The translations under genes were made by a program, and so were the position numbers. DNA of 64,000 nucleotides from an uncultured Prochlorococcus sp. (lineage in GTDB: Bacteria > Cyanobacteriota > Cyanobacteriia > PCC-6307 > Cyanobiaceae): the NCBI GenBank assembly GCA_902536455.1, contig CACAXN010000004.1:1-64000 (forward strand), written 5' to 3'. Positions within the stretch are counted from its first letter, which is position 1; each line of letters opens with the position of its first letter. Shown one piece after another: positions 28,404 to 38,645 of the stretch. A model generated the notes under the pieces. The model was given only the letters and a program-made list of their open reading frames with translations. It searched no databases and was not told where the DNA came from.

Positions 28404-28931
28404 TTAAGACTTAACCCATATTGCAAGCCCTCCGCCCCTGCCTCGAGCACATAACCAATCATCTTTAGTACTAATTCCTAAAAGCGAAAAAAAAGGCATT
28501 TTATTTTCTTCAGGTTTTTTTAATTCCTTATTAAATATTGGAAAATTACTAATACTAATTTTCAATTCTTTAAAATAAAAAACCAACAACGGTCTAAGCC
28601 CTTTTAATTCTGCGCTGCCAATAAAGGTAATTTTCAATAATCCGAAACTAATTGAATTTTTTATTTCATAATTTATTTGATCCTCTTTATTTTTACATTT
28701 CAATTCGAGTCTTGCCGACAATATTTGGAGAATCGAACTGGATATATTTTTAATTTCATCTGAATCTTTCCCCCATACATACTTAAACTTCCATATTCCT
28801 AACAATTGCTCATATATTATTCCACTACCATTTTTTTGAGAATTTTTTTCTAATAGTTTTATCTCATTGATTTCAGGAAAGTGTTTCATAATAGACTTCA
28901 ACCTAAGAATCAAATAATAAGATAACTTCAT
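28404..28931 (-). CDS. conserved hypothetical, possibly PAP/fibrillin-like
   Basis: QLLGIWKFKYVWG ... LKITFIGSAELKGLRPLLVFYFKEL. Confidence 0.5.
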   Translation of the reverse strand: MKLSYYLILRLKSIMKHFPEINEIKLLEKNSQKNGSGIIYEQLLGIWKFKYVWGKDSDEIKNISSSILQILSARLELKCKNKEDQINYEIKNSISFGLLKITFIGSAELKGLRPLLVFYFKELKISISNFPIFNKELKKPEENKMPFFSLLGISTKDDWLCARGRGGGLAIWVKS

Positions 28932-29063
28932 AAAAAATGTTCTTAGTTAAAAAAATCCCTCCAGAAATATTTCTTTGTTTCAATATATTTCTAAAAAAAT
29001 AATTTTTTGGCACACATAAGGAACAACAACTCGTTATTATATTTACATAAAGTAACTAACAAA

Positions 29064-29174
29064 ATGGATTTCATTTCTAAAAGTCAAGGATACATACCTC
29101 TAAAAGCAGTTCCTTACATTTTTTTCCTCGCAGTTGTACTTAGTATTACAACTTCAACGAATACATTTGTTTAA
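29064..29174 (+). CDS. 36-aa predicted membrane mini-protein
   Basis: MDFISKSQGYIPLKAVPYIFFLAVVLSITTSTNTFV*. Confidence 0.4.
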   Translation: MDFISKSQGYIPLKAVPYIFFLAVVLSITTSTNTFV

Positions 29175-29213
29175 AACTTATTAGTTTTACAAGAAGAGTA
29201 AAGTTAATATTTA

Positions 29214-30743
29214 ATGCAAAAATATGATGTTGTAATTGTTGGTAGTGGAATAGGAGGTTTATGCTGCGGTTCTATCCTCGCTTTATCAGGCAAAAAAGTA
29301 CTCATATGCGAAGCTCATAACCAGCCAGGAGGTGTTGCTCACAGTTTCAAAAAAAAAGGTTACACTTTCGAATCAGGTCCTTCCTTGTGGAGTGGAATAG
29401 GTAAATGGCCGACAACTAATCCCTTAGGGCAAATTCTTAAATTACTCGATGAAGAAATTAAACTATTTCAATACAAAGGTTGGCAAGTAATTTTCCCAGA
29501 AGGCAACTTTAATCTTGATGTGGGAGAAGAACCTTTTAAACAAACAATAAAAAATTTAAGAGGTGAGAAATCTGTTAAAGAATGGGAATCATTTATTTCC
29601 GAAATAAAACCTCTTAGCCAAATAATAAATGAAATACCTTTACTCTCATTTTCTCCAGAATCAATAAATATCTTAGATCTAATAAATTTAACCTCAAAAT
29701 TTTTACCTAATATCAAGCAAATACCAAAAATTAATAAGAGCTTTGGGAATTTAGTAAATAATCATCTAGAGGATCCTTTTCTCAGAAATTGGGTTGATTT
29801 ATTGAGCTTTTTGATAAGTGGTATGTCAATGCATGATACAAATACAGCTGCGATGGCTACCTTATTTCACGAATGGTTTGAACCAAATTCATACCTTGAA
29901 TACCCTAAAGGAGGTAGTGAATCTATTGTAAAAGCCTTAATTAATGGATTTAAAAAAAATGGAGGAGAATTAATTCTCTCTTCGAGAGTAAAGACAATTG
30001 ACTTCAATAACAATTTAGCGACAGGTATAACTCTTAATAATGGTTCTAGTTATAGTTGTGAATCTGTTGTCACGAATACTGATGTTTGGAATTTAAAAAA
30101 GTTAATTCCAAATGAAATATCAAAAAAATGGAATACAAAAGTTTTGAGCCCTAATAAATGTGATTCTTTCCTTCATATACATCTAGGTTTTGATGCAGAT
30201 GGTCTTAAAGATTTGCCAATACATGCGATACATGTTGATGAGTGGGAAAAAGGTATAACCGCAGAAAGAAATATAGCTGTATTTTCAATCCCATCTGTTT
30301 TAGATAAAAATATGGCCCCTAAAGGGAAACATGTTCTTCATGGATATACTCCCGCAAATGAACCTTGGGAAATTTGGGAAAACCTAAATCCAAAGACATT
30401 AGAATATAGAAATTTGAAAGAAGAAAGATGTTCAATATTCCTTAATGCAGTCCGAAAATTCATCCCTGATATAGATGAAAGGATTGATTTAAAGATGCTT
30501 GGAACCCCAATCACTCACAAAAAATTCACCAATACCCATTGCGGTAGTTACGGTCCTGCATTATCTGCAGCAAAAGGTCTTTTCCCAGGCTGCAAAACTC
30601 CAGTAAAAAATTTATTTACCTGCGGTGCAAGTACATTTCCAGGTATTGGAATTCCTGCAGTTTCAGCAAGTGGTGCTTATGCAGCTGAAAAAATTATTGG
30701 TAAAAAAGAATTTAAAACTCTTCTTAAGAAAATAAATTTATGA
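29214..30743 (+). CDS. CrtI/CrtH-type FAD-dependent carotenoid desaturase/isomerase-like oxidoreductase
   Basis: YDVVIVGSGIGGLCCGSILALSGKKVLICEAHNQPGGVAHSFKKKGYTFESGPSL; C-terminal GASTFPGIGIPAVSASGAYAAEKI. Confidence 0.88.
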   Translation: MQKYDVVIVGSGIGGLCCGSILALSGKKVLICEAHNQPGGVAHSFKKKGYTFESGPSLWSGIGKWPTTNPLGQILKLLDEEIKLFQYKGWQVIFPEGNFNLDVGEEPFKQTIKNLRGEKSVKEWESFISEIKPLSQIINEIPLLSFSPESINILDLINLTSKFLPNIKQIPKINKSFGNLVNNHLEDPFLRNWVDLLSFLISGMSMHDTNTAAMATLFHEWFEPNSYLEYPKGGSESIVKALINGFKKNGGELILSSRVKTIDFNNNLATGITLNNGSSYSCESVVTNTDVWNLKKLIPNEISKKWNTKVLSPNKCDSFLHIHLGFDADGLKDLPIHAIHVDEWEKGITAERNIAVFSIPSVLDKNMAPKGKHVLHGYTPANEPWEIWENLNPKTLEYRNLKEERCSIFLNAVRKFIPDIDERIDLKMLGTPITHKKFTNTHCGSYGPALSAAKGLFPGCKTPVKNLFTCGASTFPGIGIPAVSASGAYAAEKIIGKKEFKTLLKKINL

Positions 30744-30860
30744 ATTAAGTTCTTTTTTATAACTCTCCAAATACTTAGTTAAGAAATAAGAATAAAGAAA
30801 GCAAAAACGTTCAATAATGATAGTCTTTATCTGAACATAAACTTAACTTATAACTCTTAT

Positions 30861-31064
30861 ATGTTTTTCTTATCAATTCCTCAAGCTTGGCATTTAGTTG
30901 GCACTTGGTCAGAACAACTTCCAAGCGAGTCAAATCTTATAGGAATGGGCCAAACAGAATTAATGATGACTTTACATTCAATATTTGTTCCTCTCTTACT
31001 TGTAATCTCATATTACCTATTCAATCGACTAAATAAAAAAGAATCAAAGAAAATCAAAGGATGA
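30861..31064 (+). CDS. small hypothetical membrane protein
   Basis: 67-aa ORF with one TM. Confidence 0.5.
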   Translation: MFFLSIPQAWHLVGTWSEQLPSESNLIGMGQTELMMTLHSIFVPLLLVISYYLFNRLNKKESKKIKG

Positions 31065-31075
31065 TCATTTTAAGT

Positions 31076-31366
31076 TTATTTAGCTGAACTTCTTCTAACT
31101 ACTTTTCTGCCTGTGGAAGTATCAACTCCGCTTGAATCTTTGGTTTGCGAATTAGATTCAACATTACCAACATCATTCTTATCCATTTCTGCACAAACAC
31201 CTACAACCATGGCAGCCTGCATTTGATCTGGCAAATCTCCAATAGTTAATAAGGCCTTTAAAACTAATTGAAGTCGAGTTTGCCGATCAATTTCTGGTCT
31301 TAGTTTTTTTACAGTATTCCAAAGTTCTTGGGTAACTTCTTTTAAAAGTTCTCGATCTACAGCCAA
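31076..31366 (-). CDS. conserved hypothetical protein
   Basis: MAVDRELLKEVTQELWNTVKKLRPEIDRQTRLQLVLKALLTIGDLP. Confidence 0.6.
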   Translation of the reverse strand: MAVDRELLKEVTQELWNTVKKLRPEIDRQTRLQLVLKALLTIGDLPDQMQAAMVVGVCAEMDKNDVGNVESNSQTKDSSGVDTSTGRKVVRRSSAK

Positions 31367-31962
31367 ATTAAATCCTTCTTATGTTTCTACCAATCTAACA
31401 AAAAATTGGATCTCGTAAAATAATATTCAATAAAAAGATTGTTAGTTGATATTTTTCTATCCGAATACAAGTTGCATTTGTTGATGCAATTCATTCTTCT
31501 CTTGCAAAAGTTCATCTTTTTCAATCTTTTTTAGACTGAAAGTTTTATAAATTTTTTTTTGAATCTTTATTGGAGTATTTTCAAACTTTGCATTTTTGCT
31601 TATAAGGGAATTCCACTCTTTTGAATTAAAAGGGGCATAGGGAGAAGATGAAATCACTTTCATTTCTTAAACAATACATCTGTACTAATAATAGTACATT
31701 TTTACTATAGTGCAACAACTCGGTCCTCTTATCCTGATTTTGAAGTATCTTTGAAAGTTAATTGAATTTTTTATCTAATTTGTAGAATTTATAAGTTTAA
31801 TAAATGAATCAACGTATCCTAAATAACTTATTGATCCCTTTTTTTAGTGTCTTAAGACTTTTCTTGCTCAAAACCCTTTAAAATAATTAATTTGTTGAAA
31901 TTAACATTGACAAGATATTTTTAAGAATCCCTCCTATAAAAAGATTAACGAATTCATTAAAA

Positions 31963-32271
31963 ATGCTTCTTAGTAACCAAAAAAGGCTAAAGATCATAGG
32001 GATAATTAAAAGAATTGCGCAAGATAAATCAATTACATTAGAAGAAAGGATATATGTTGAGAAATTTGCACACCACAATTCGACAATTTCTCTTTGGCTG
32101 AAAAAAGCTAATAGCTTTAGGAGGAATGGCAGAAAAAATGATGATAGCATTGATAACCTCTTACAATCATTTGGTTTAGATGGGCTAAATAATGAAAATC
32201 ATTTCAATCCAAATGAGGATGATATATCAGATTGGTTTGGCGGTGCTCCTAGTTGGCTAAGAAGAAGCTAG
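31963..32271 (+). CDS. conserved hypothetical protein
   Basis: MLLSNQKRLKIIGIIKRIAQDKSITLEERIYVEKFAHHNSTISLWLKKA...DWFGGAPSWLRRS. Confidence 0.6.
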   Translation: MLLSNQKRLKIIGIIKRIAQDKSITLEERIYVEKFAHHNSTISLWLKKANSFRRNGRKNDDSIDNLLQSFGLDGLNNENHFNPNEDDISDWFGGAPSWLRRS

Positions 32272-32553
32272 ATTTATTAATTATTCAACTTACTCAAGCT
32301 GTTTTCCACAAAAATATACTCACAAAAGATATAGATATCCAAAAAAACCATGGTACGAATTTAATCGGAACTAAAAATTTTTTTGAAGAGGTTTTCATAT
32401 AGTTTTTATTATAGATTATTTCTTCCTTAGCTTTTTTGAGAATAGGTTTAATTGCTCTATATTGTAGATTTGTAGACAAAAAAATTTTGAATACTCAAAT
32501 ATATTAAATCACTTAGAGTATATAAAAAGTTAAGCAGCCTAAATAATCAATAT

Positions 32554-32694
32554 CTAAGCAACTTTGTTTTCATTTTTCATTGTAAGATTTACTATTTTTG
32601 CCTCATCATGTTCTAAATCATTCCAATATTTTATAAGTCTTTCTAATTCATCAATCCTCTTTTTGGCATTTGCAATTTTTTCAGTAATTTTCAT
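32554..32694 (-). CDS. 46-aa coiled-coil hypothetical protein
   Basis: MKITEKIANAKKRIDELERLIKYWNDLEHDEAKIVNLTMKNENKVA*; absent from track. Confidence 0.45.
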   Translation of the reverse strand: MKITEKIANAKKRIDELERLIKYWNDLEHDEAKIVNLTMKNENKVA

Positions 32695-32849
32695 ATAAAA
32701 TTTTTATCTATCCAATTAATGCATGAAAAAAAAATATTTCAATGGCAGTCAATTTTTGGACTATAAATATTAATTTTTGGTTAATTAATTAAATATATTA
32801 TAGACCTCGAGCATTTGAGTAATTATACTTAAAGAAAAAACAAAAATCT

Positions 32850-33359
32850 ATGAAGAAATTTAATTCTTTGATTTTGAATATTACTGTCAATTTTTTAGAC
32901 TTCATATACTCTGGTAGAAATTTAGAAAGATTTTGGGTTTTAGAAGTCATAGCTAGATCTCCTTATTTTGCATTTCTTTCAGTTCTTCATTTTAAAGAAT
33001 CCCTAGGAATTAAAAACGAAAAAACAATGATTTTAATGAAAGAACATTTTTACCAAGCTATTAACGAAACTGAGCATCTTAAAGAAATGGAGAAAAGAGG
33101 GGGAGATAGGTTCTGGATTGATAGATTTTTTGCGAGACACCTTGTGTTAGTTTATTACTGGATCATGGTTTTTTATTATTTCTTCTCTCCAGCTAATGCT
33201 TATGATGTCAACATAAAAATTGAAGAACATGCATTTGAAACTTATTCAAAATATTTAAAAGATAATCCAAATGATCAAAAAATAAAAGAAATTGCTCTAG
33301 ATGAATTAAATCATGTTCAAGAACTTAACGAAGCCTTGTCAATGCTTACTACAGCTTAA
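32850..33359 (+). CDS. plastoquinol terminal oxidase (PTOX/alternative oxidase family)
   Basis: WVLEVIARSPYFAFLSVLHFKESLG, NETEHLKEMEKRGGDRFWIDRFFARHLVLVYYW, IEEHAFETYSKYL, DELNHVQEL di-iron motifs. Confidence 0.9.
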   Translation: MKKFNSLILNITVNFLDFIYSGRNLERFWVLEVIARSPYFAFLSVLHFKESLGIKNEKTMILMKEHFYQAINETEHLKEMEKRGGDRFWIDRFFARHLVLVYYWIMVFYYFFSPANAYDVNIKIEEHAFETYSKYLKDNPNDQKIKEIALDELNHVQELNEALSMLTTA

Positions 33360-33790
33360 ATTAGTGCTGAAAAATCTATAAGTAATATTGAGATAATAAC
33401 TGTAGAAGATATTAATCCTAAGCTAATCATAAGTGAGACATACCCTTTTTTTCTAGGTAATTTAAAAAAAGATAATCCAATTATTAATATCATTACTAAT
33501 GAGAAAAAAATTATAATTTTTTCATTTAATAAATTGAGATGTAGAACTAAATTTGTTTCTTCAAAAAATTTAAGAAATTCAGATAAAACTAATTCCTCTT
33601 CTATTTTCTTGAAATAGTCAAATGAGCTTATAAAAGCAGAAATTAATAAAGATAATGCAACAAGTGCAGTAACTGGTTTTGTTAACCTGTTAAGTGTTCT
33701 ATTAAAACTTGCCAATAAAATAAAAATAAATAAAGCCGTTAGTAGAGGTATTAAAGGTATAAGAATTGTTGTATTTATGAAATTCCCCAC
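33356..33790 (-). CDS. truncated NdhF N-terminal-like membrane protein
   Basis: ILIPLIPLLTALFIFILLASFNRTLNRLTKPVTALVALSLLISAFIS resembles the first TM helices of NdhF; ORF stops at 144 aa. Confidence 0.6.
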   Translation of the reverse strand: MGNFINTTILIPLIPLLTALFIFILLASFNRTLNRLTKPVTALVALSLLISAFISSFDYFKKIEEELVLSEFLKFFEETNLVLHLNLLNEKIIIFFSLVMILIIGLSFFKLPRKKGYVSLMISLGLISSTVIISILLIDFSALI

Positions 33791-33938
33791 GAAAATAATA
33801 TGTATCTCACTTAAAATTTTATATTATTTTGACGCGTTATTTTATTAAATAAGATTTTTTAAAATCTTAAATGTAATTAGTACCTATTGCATTTTGTGTT
33901 AATTGATACCAAAATTTTATTAGTATTAACAAATAAAA

Positions 33939-34040
33939 TGTTAGCCATTTCTGAAATTATTATTGCAAGTGCTATCTTCCTTGGGATTGTATATTGGGAA
34001 GTTAAATTCTTATACGCCAAAACCACAGTAGCAAAATAAC
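33939..34040 (+). CDS. 33-aa predicted membrane mini-protein
   Basis: MLAISEIIIASAIFLGIVYWEVKFLYAKTTVAK*. Confidence 0.35.
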
Positions 34041-34157
34041 TTTCTCTAAAAAAAAGGAAACTTTAAAAAGTAGAAAATTTAAATAAAATTTAAGAATTTA
34101 AGTTGACAAAAAAAGCTGTAAATATGAGAGAATAAACACAAATATTCAATCCTTCAA

Positions 34158-34295
34158 ATGAGCGAAGTTCAAAATTCTAACTCTAACTCAACTCAGCAGC
34201 AGCAGCAGCAACAGCAACAATCTTATTCAGATAAAAAAATTAATTCTGCTGAGAGCGAAAGGCTTTATCTTGAGATGAAAGAAGCTTGGCTTTAA
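34158..34295 (+). CDS. 45-aa hypothetical protein with polyglutamine tract
   Basis: MSEVQNSNSNSTQQQQQQQQQSYSDKKINSAESERLYLEMKEAWL*; CAG/CAA tract. Confidence 0.55.
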   Translation: MSEVQNSNSNSTQQQQQQQQQSYSDKKINSAESERLYLEMKEAWL

Positions 34296-34423
34296 ATTTA
34301 ATTCGTGTTAGAAATAATTTTTCTATAAATTTGTAAAAGTTTTTTTTAATTTTGAAGTAATCAATACTTTTTTATTTTCTATTCCTATTAAATTTCGTCT
34401 AATTGCTAAAGAAATTTTTTGAG

Positions 34424-34489
34424 AAAACTAAAACAGTTAGAGAAAATCAACGGGAGGCTCGCAATGGGAGGGTTGATATATTTAGTTTT
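34424..34489. other. nested inverted repeat, candidate ncRNA or terminator
   Basis: AAAACTAAA (34424-34432) pairs with TTTAGTTTT (34481-34489), enclosing ATCAAC/GTTGAT. Confidence 0.5.
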
Positions 34490-34567
34490 TACGAAATTAG
34501 TTTCTAACCGTGCCGATATATTAGACCAGCTTAAATCTTATTTAATTTAAAAAATGAATTGGAAATA

Positions 34568-34660
34568 TTATCCTGGAATATTTCTTTCTATATAAGCGTC
34601 AGTTAAAGCTAAAATTAAACCCAATAATGTTGAAAATATAGCAATTTCAGTTGATTCCAT
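34568..34660 (-). CDS. 30-aa predicted membrane mini-protein
   Basis: MESTEIAIFSTLLGLILALTDAYIERNIPG*. Confidence 0.5.
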   Translation of the reverse strand: MESTEIAIFSTLLGLILALTDAYIERNIPG

Positions 34661-34757
34661 TTTATTTTTGAATTACCTCTAGTTTGCGAAATAATTCAAA
34701 GTTCGGCAACAAAACAAATAACTTACTATAGTACATATATACTATTAGCTATTTATT

Positions 34758-35006
34758 GTGAGCGCTGCAACTCCTGAGTTTCTTTTCGTTAGGTCTGGTG
34801 ATTATGTCGCAATTAAAAAAGAGAATTATGAAAATACTAATAAAAAGGATAAAAATTATTGGGTCGGTCAAGTTATCGACTGTATTGGAGGAGCTAGAGA
34901 TCCAAATTCATGGACCTTGTTTCAAGTTACCAATATTGATAATGGAGAGATTACCATAATCAACGCGGATATTGTAGAAAAAATTTTGAAACCTTCTGAA
35001 AGTTAA
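34758..35006 (+). CDS. DUF3104-like hypothetical protein
   Basis: FLFVRSGDYVAIKKENY...YWVGQVIDCIGGARDPNSWTLFQVTNIDNGEI. Confidence 0.6.
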   Translation: MSAATPEFLFVRSGDYVAIKKENYENTNKKDKNYWVGQVIDCIGGARDPNSWTLFQVTNIDNGEITIINADIVEKILKPSES

Positions 35007-35078
35007 GCTTATGAATAATCAAACAAACTTCCTTCAGAATTACAAAAACAAAAGGCAAAATGCTCGCTTTAAAGAGAA

Positions 35079-35969
35079 TTACCCCAGTTCCAAGCAGGCA
35101 AGTCCGTATACTTGATTCATTGGGCAGGGAGGTTGAATGCCTTTATACATTCTGTAAGTTTTTGATATTTCCTCAAATCCCAAACTTGATAAAAGATAAT
35201 TTGCATATGGATTCAGATTAGAGCAATCCAATAAGATTTGAGCATCTAAATCACCAACTAACTCCCTTATTAATAATTCAGCAAGTGGTGGAGTATCCGC
35301 TAAAAGAGGGCCGATTCTCCAGCCTTGCTCATTATCCTGCAATACACAAGGTCTTATCCTGCCAAATCCGTGGCACATCCCATTATTATCGACAATTGCA
35401 CTGACATTACCATGAGAATTTTTCAACCAGTCATTTAGAAAATGTGGTCTGGGACTAGGTTCTCTTTGATCATCATAAATTAAGACTGCTTCAGAGGAAA
35501 TTCTATTACCCGGGACAACTTTAAAAGAATGAAATTGATCTTCATAGAAATTTCTCAATGGCAAATCTTGAGACCCATTTAATTTCCATCGATTTGTAAT
35601 GGAAGATTTTCTAAACCCCCACTTTAAGTAATCATTCAATCTATCTGGGGCAGCCTCAAGACCAATACAATCAACATTTTTTAAATATTCGAGGGCATGT
35701 TTCCATAATCTCACTCCATATCCATTATTTCGGAATTCTTTTTTAACGATAAATAAACCTATAAAACCATACGTGGAATTATATTTTATACACGCAATAG
35801 AACCTATAGGATTATTGTCGAGACAAGCTACCCATACCCCTTGTTTATCTGTATTTCTATAAATTGATACGTCATCCATTCCAGGAGAAAATCCTTCTAA
35901 CCTTGCCCAGTTTGTTATGTCTGGAATTTCATTTATAGATATCAATCTAATTGAAAATTTATCCCTCAT
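35079..35969 (-). CDS. GNAT-family N-acetyltransferase
   Basis: GFIGLFIVKKEFRNNGYGVRLWKHALEYL. Confidence 0.85.
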   Translation of the reverse strand: MRDKFSIRLISINEIPDITNWARLEGFSPGMDDVSIYRNTDKQGVWVACLDNNPIGSIACIKYNSTYGFIGLFIVKKEFRNNGYGVRLWKHALEYLKNVDCIGLEAAPDRLNDYLKWGFRKSSITNRWKLNGSQDLPLRNFYEDQFHSFKVVPGNRISSEAVLIYDDQREPSPRPHFLNDWLKNSHGNVSAIVDNNGMCHGFGRIRPCVLQDNEQGWRIGPLLADTPPLAELLIRELVGDLDAQILLDCSNLNPYANYLLSSLGFEEISKTYRMYKGIQPPCPMNQVYGLACLELG

Positions 35970-36125
35970 AAAAATATGTTAACCAAGAAAAATATGAATT
36001 TTTAAAGACAATATTAATAAATTTGATTATTTCTTGTAAGTCTTTCACTTTAGTTTAAGTGGCTAAAAACCTGAGTTATTTAAAATTTATCCTCTGATAT
36101 ATTTAATACTATTGATAGGAATAAA

Positions 36126-37517
36126 ATGAAAATTTCCGATAAATTTCATTTAGAAAACATTAATAAATTAAAAAATACAGTTCTCACTGGCAAAACGGAA
36201 GATATAAAATGGCGGATCCAACATCTCAATATAGTTTCTAAACTTTTGGATGAAAATAAAAAAGAGATAATAAAATCACTTTTTGTTGATCTAGGTAAAT
36301 CTGAAATTGAAGGGCTTTCAGAAATCCTTTTAGTGAAAGAAGAAATTTCACTTACAAAAAGGAAACTCAATTCTTGGATGCAACCAAAAAAGGTTGATAC
36401 ACCTTTTTATCTATTTCCATCATCCTCCAAAGTTATTTATGAACCACTTGGGTGTGTCTTAATTCTTGGTCCTTATAATTATCCATTACTTTATGTTTTA
36501 AAGCCATTGGTAAATATTTTCTCAGCAGGAAATACAGCAGTTATAAAACCATCAGAGAAATGCCCTGCGACTTCAAAACTCATTAAAAAGCTTACTTCCA
36601 AATATTTCCGTAAAGATGTTCTAATGACAGTAGAGGGAGACTATAAACAAACCATAAAATTAATTGAACATAATTTTGACCACATATTTTTCACAGGAAG
36701 TACTGAAACTGGAAAATCTATAATGAAATTAGCTTCAAAAAACTTAACTCCATTAACTCTTGAGTTAAGCGGAACAAATCCTGTAATTATTTTCAAAAAT
36801 GCAAATTTAGAAGTGGCTGCTAAAAGAATTGTTTGGGGAAAATTTTTTAATTCTGGTCAATCCTGCATGGCTCCGAATCATATCTTTGTAGATAAAGAAG
36901 TTGAAACTATTTTTATAGAAAAATTAAAGAAATGCATAGTAAGTTTTTACGGAGATAATCCAATTAGTTCCGAAAACTTATCAAAATTAGAGAAAAAGCA
37001 ATTTGCATCATCTTTAGAAATTTTAAAACAACATAAAAAAGAAAAAAGAATTTTATTTGGGGGAACTTTTAGTAAAAAAAAGTTGAAAATATCTCCTACA
37101 ATTTTGAGATCTAAATTAAATGAAAAAGATATTTTGCAGAATGAAATATTCAGTTCACTGCTTCCAGTAATTGGAATCAATCATGAGGAATCAGCTTTAA
37201 AACAGATTAGTCAAACATCAAAACCATTAGCAATCTACATATTTGGAGGCAATAAAAAAATCCATAATCATATTTCAAAAGTAACCAGCTCAGGAACAAT
37301 TTGTATAAATGATGTGATGTTACCAGTCCTTATTCCAAATTTACCGTTTGGAGGCGTTGGGCAAAGTGGTATTGGTAAATTTCATGGAGAAGAAGGGTTT
37401 CGAAATTTTTCAAATCAAAAATCTATTACGTTTAAAGGTTTTTTATTTGATTCAAATCTGCGATATCCTCCCTACGAAAGAGTTAAGAAATTTTTAAAGT
37501 TTATTTTTCAAGTTTAA
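36126..37517 (+). CDS. aldehyde dehydrogenase
   Basis: EPLGCVLILGPYNYPLLYVLKPL; LELSGTNPVII; FFNSGQSCMAPNHI. Confidence 0.95.
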   Translation: MKISDKFHLENINKLKNTVLTGKTEDIKWRIQHLNIVSKLLDENKKEIIKSLFVDLGKSEIEGLSEILLVKEEISLTKRKLNSWMQPKKVDTPFYLFPSSSKVIYEPLGCVLILGPYNYPLLYVLKPLVNIFSAGNTAVIKPSEKCPATSKLIKKLTSKYFRKDVLMTVEGDYKQTIKLIEHNFDHIFFTGSTETGKSIMKLASKNLTPLTLELSGTNPVIIFKNANLEVAAKRIVWGKFFNSGQSCMAPNHIFVDKEVETIFIEKLKKCIVSFYGDNPISSENLSKLEKKQFASSLEILKQHKKEKRILFGGTFSKKKLKISPTILRSKLNEKDILQNEIFSSLLPVIGINHEESALKQISQTSKPLAIYIFGGNKKIHNHISKVTSSGTICINDVMLPVLIPNLPFGGVGQSGIGKFHGEEGFRNFSNQKSITFKGFLFDSNLRYPPYERVKKFLKFIFQV

Positions 37518-37589
37518 ATTTCTAAAATTGTTTTCAAAAACCTAGCGATTTTAAATTTAAAGATTATCTTTAAATAAAGAGTTAGGTTT

Positions 37590-38351
37590 ATGAAATTTGT
37601 ATTTTTAGTAATTTCCATATTTATAAATTTTTTTAATTACCCATTGATAAAATCAGAAGAAAATACACACTCAGCAAAAAATAAAATTGAAAATATTACT
37701 AGAAAAAAATCAATTACAGAAGAAAAAACTGAAGTAAAAAAAATTCATTCTGTAAAAAGTGGAGATACAATAACAAGCATTTCAAAATTCCATTCAATAA
37801 ATAAAGATTTAATTATTAAATTGAATAACTTAAAAGATGAAAATTATATCTTTGTTGGCCAGAATCTCATTATCTCCGAATCTACTGAAAACCTTACAAA
37901 ACAATCAAATTTAATAAATAATTATCATATTGTTCAAACAGGTGAAAATCTTACTGAGATATCAAACAAATATGATTTAAAAGTGATAGATCTGATCAAG
38001 ATTAATAATCTCAATAATCCTGATTCAATAAAAGTTGGTCAAAAACTCATAATAAGAAAAAAGAACACAATTAATTCAGAAAATTATGAAACAACTGAAA
38101 ATAAAAAAAATAATGACTTTCTTGAGTTAGATAAAAAAATTTATGGTCCTATAATTATCCAAAGTAAATCATACAAAGACTTTAAAGGTAGAAAAGTTTT
38201 AAACGTACTGAATCGAGAAAATAAAAAACTGATTCTTTCAATCAATTGTGATACAAATGAATTAGATGTAAGAATACCTGGAAGAAAATGGATGGGAAGT
38301 AAGCCTGCTAAAGAAGAATTCGAAAATAAATTAATAAATGATTTTTGTTAA
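37590..38351 (+). CDS. LysM-domain secreted protein
   Basis: Signal peptide and two LysM repeats (HSVKSGDTITSISKF..., YHIVQTGENLTEISNKY...). Confidence 0.88.
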   Translation: MKFVFLVISIFINFFNYPLIKSEENTHSAKNKIENITRKKSITEEKTEVKKIHSVKSGDTITSISKFHSINKDLIIKLNNLKDENYIFVGQNLIISESTENLTKQSNLINNYHIVQTGENLTEISNKYDLKVIDLIKINNLNNPDSIKVGQKLIIRKKNTINSENYETTENKKNNDFLELDKKIYGPIIIQSKSYKDFKGRKVLNVLNRENKKLILSINCDTNELDVRIPGRKWMGSKPAKEEFENKLINDFC

Positions 38352-38431
38352 AACTTTTAATTAATATGTGTGAATAATTTATCTAAGAATATTTACAATA
38401 GGTTATTCTACAAAAAGTTAAATTAAAAGAA

Positions 38432-38641
38432 ATGGCAATTTCAAGAGGAGATCTCGTAAGAGTAAAAAGACCAGAGTCATATTGGTACAATGAAATAGGC
38501 AAAGTTGCATCAGTTGATACCTCAGGTATCAAATATAACTGTGTAGTTAGATTCGATAAAGTAAATTACGCTGGGATAAGCGGAACTGATGGTGGAGCAA
38601 ATACAAATAATTTCGCTGAAAGTGAATTAGAAAAAGCTTAA
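38432..38641 (+). CDS. psaE: photosystem I subunit PsaE
   Basis: [51 protein letters not shown]. Confidence 0.97.
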   Translation: MAISRGDLVRVKRPESYWYNEIGKVASVDTSGIKYNCVVRFDKVNYAGISGTDGGANTNNFAESELEKA

Positions 38642-38645
38642 GTAA

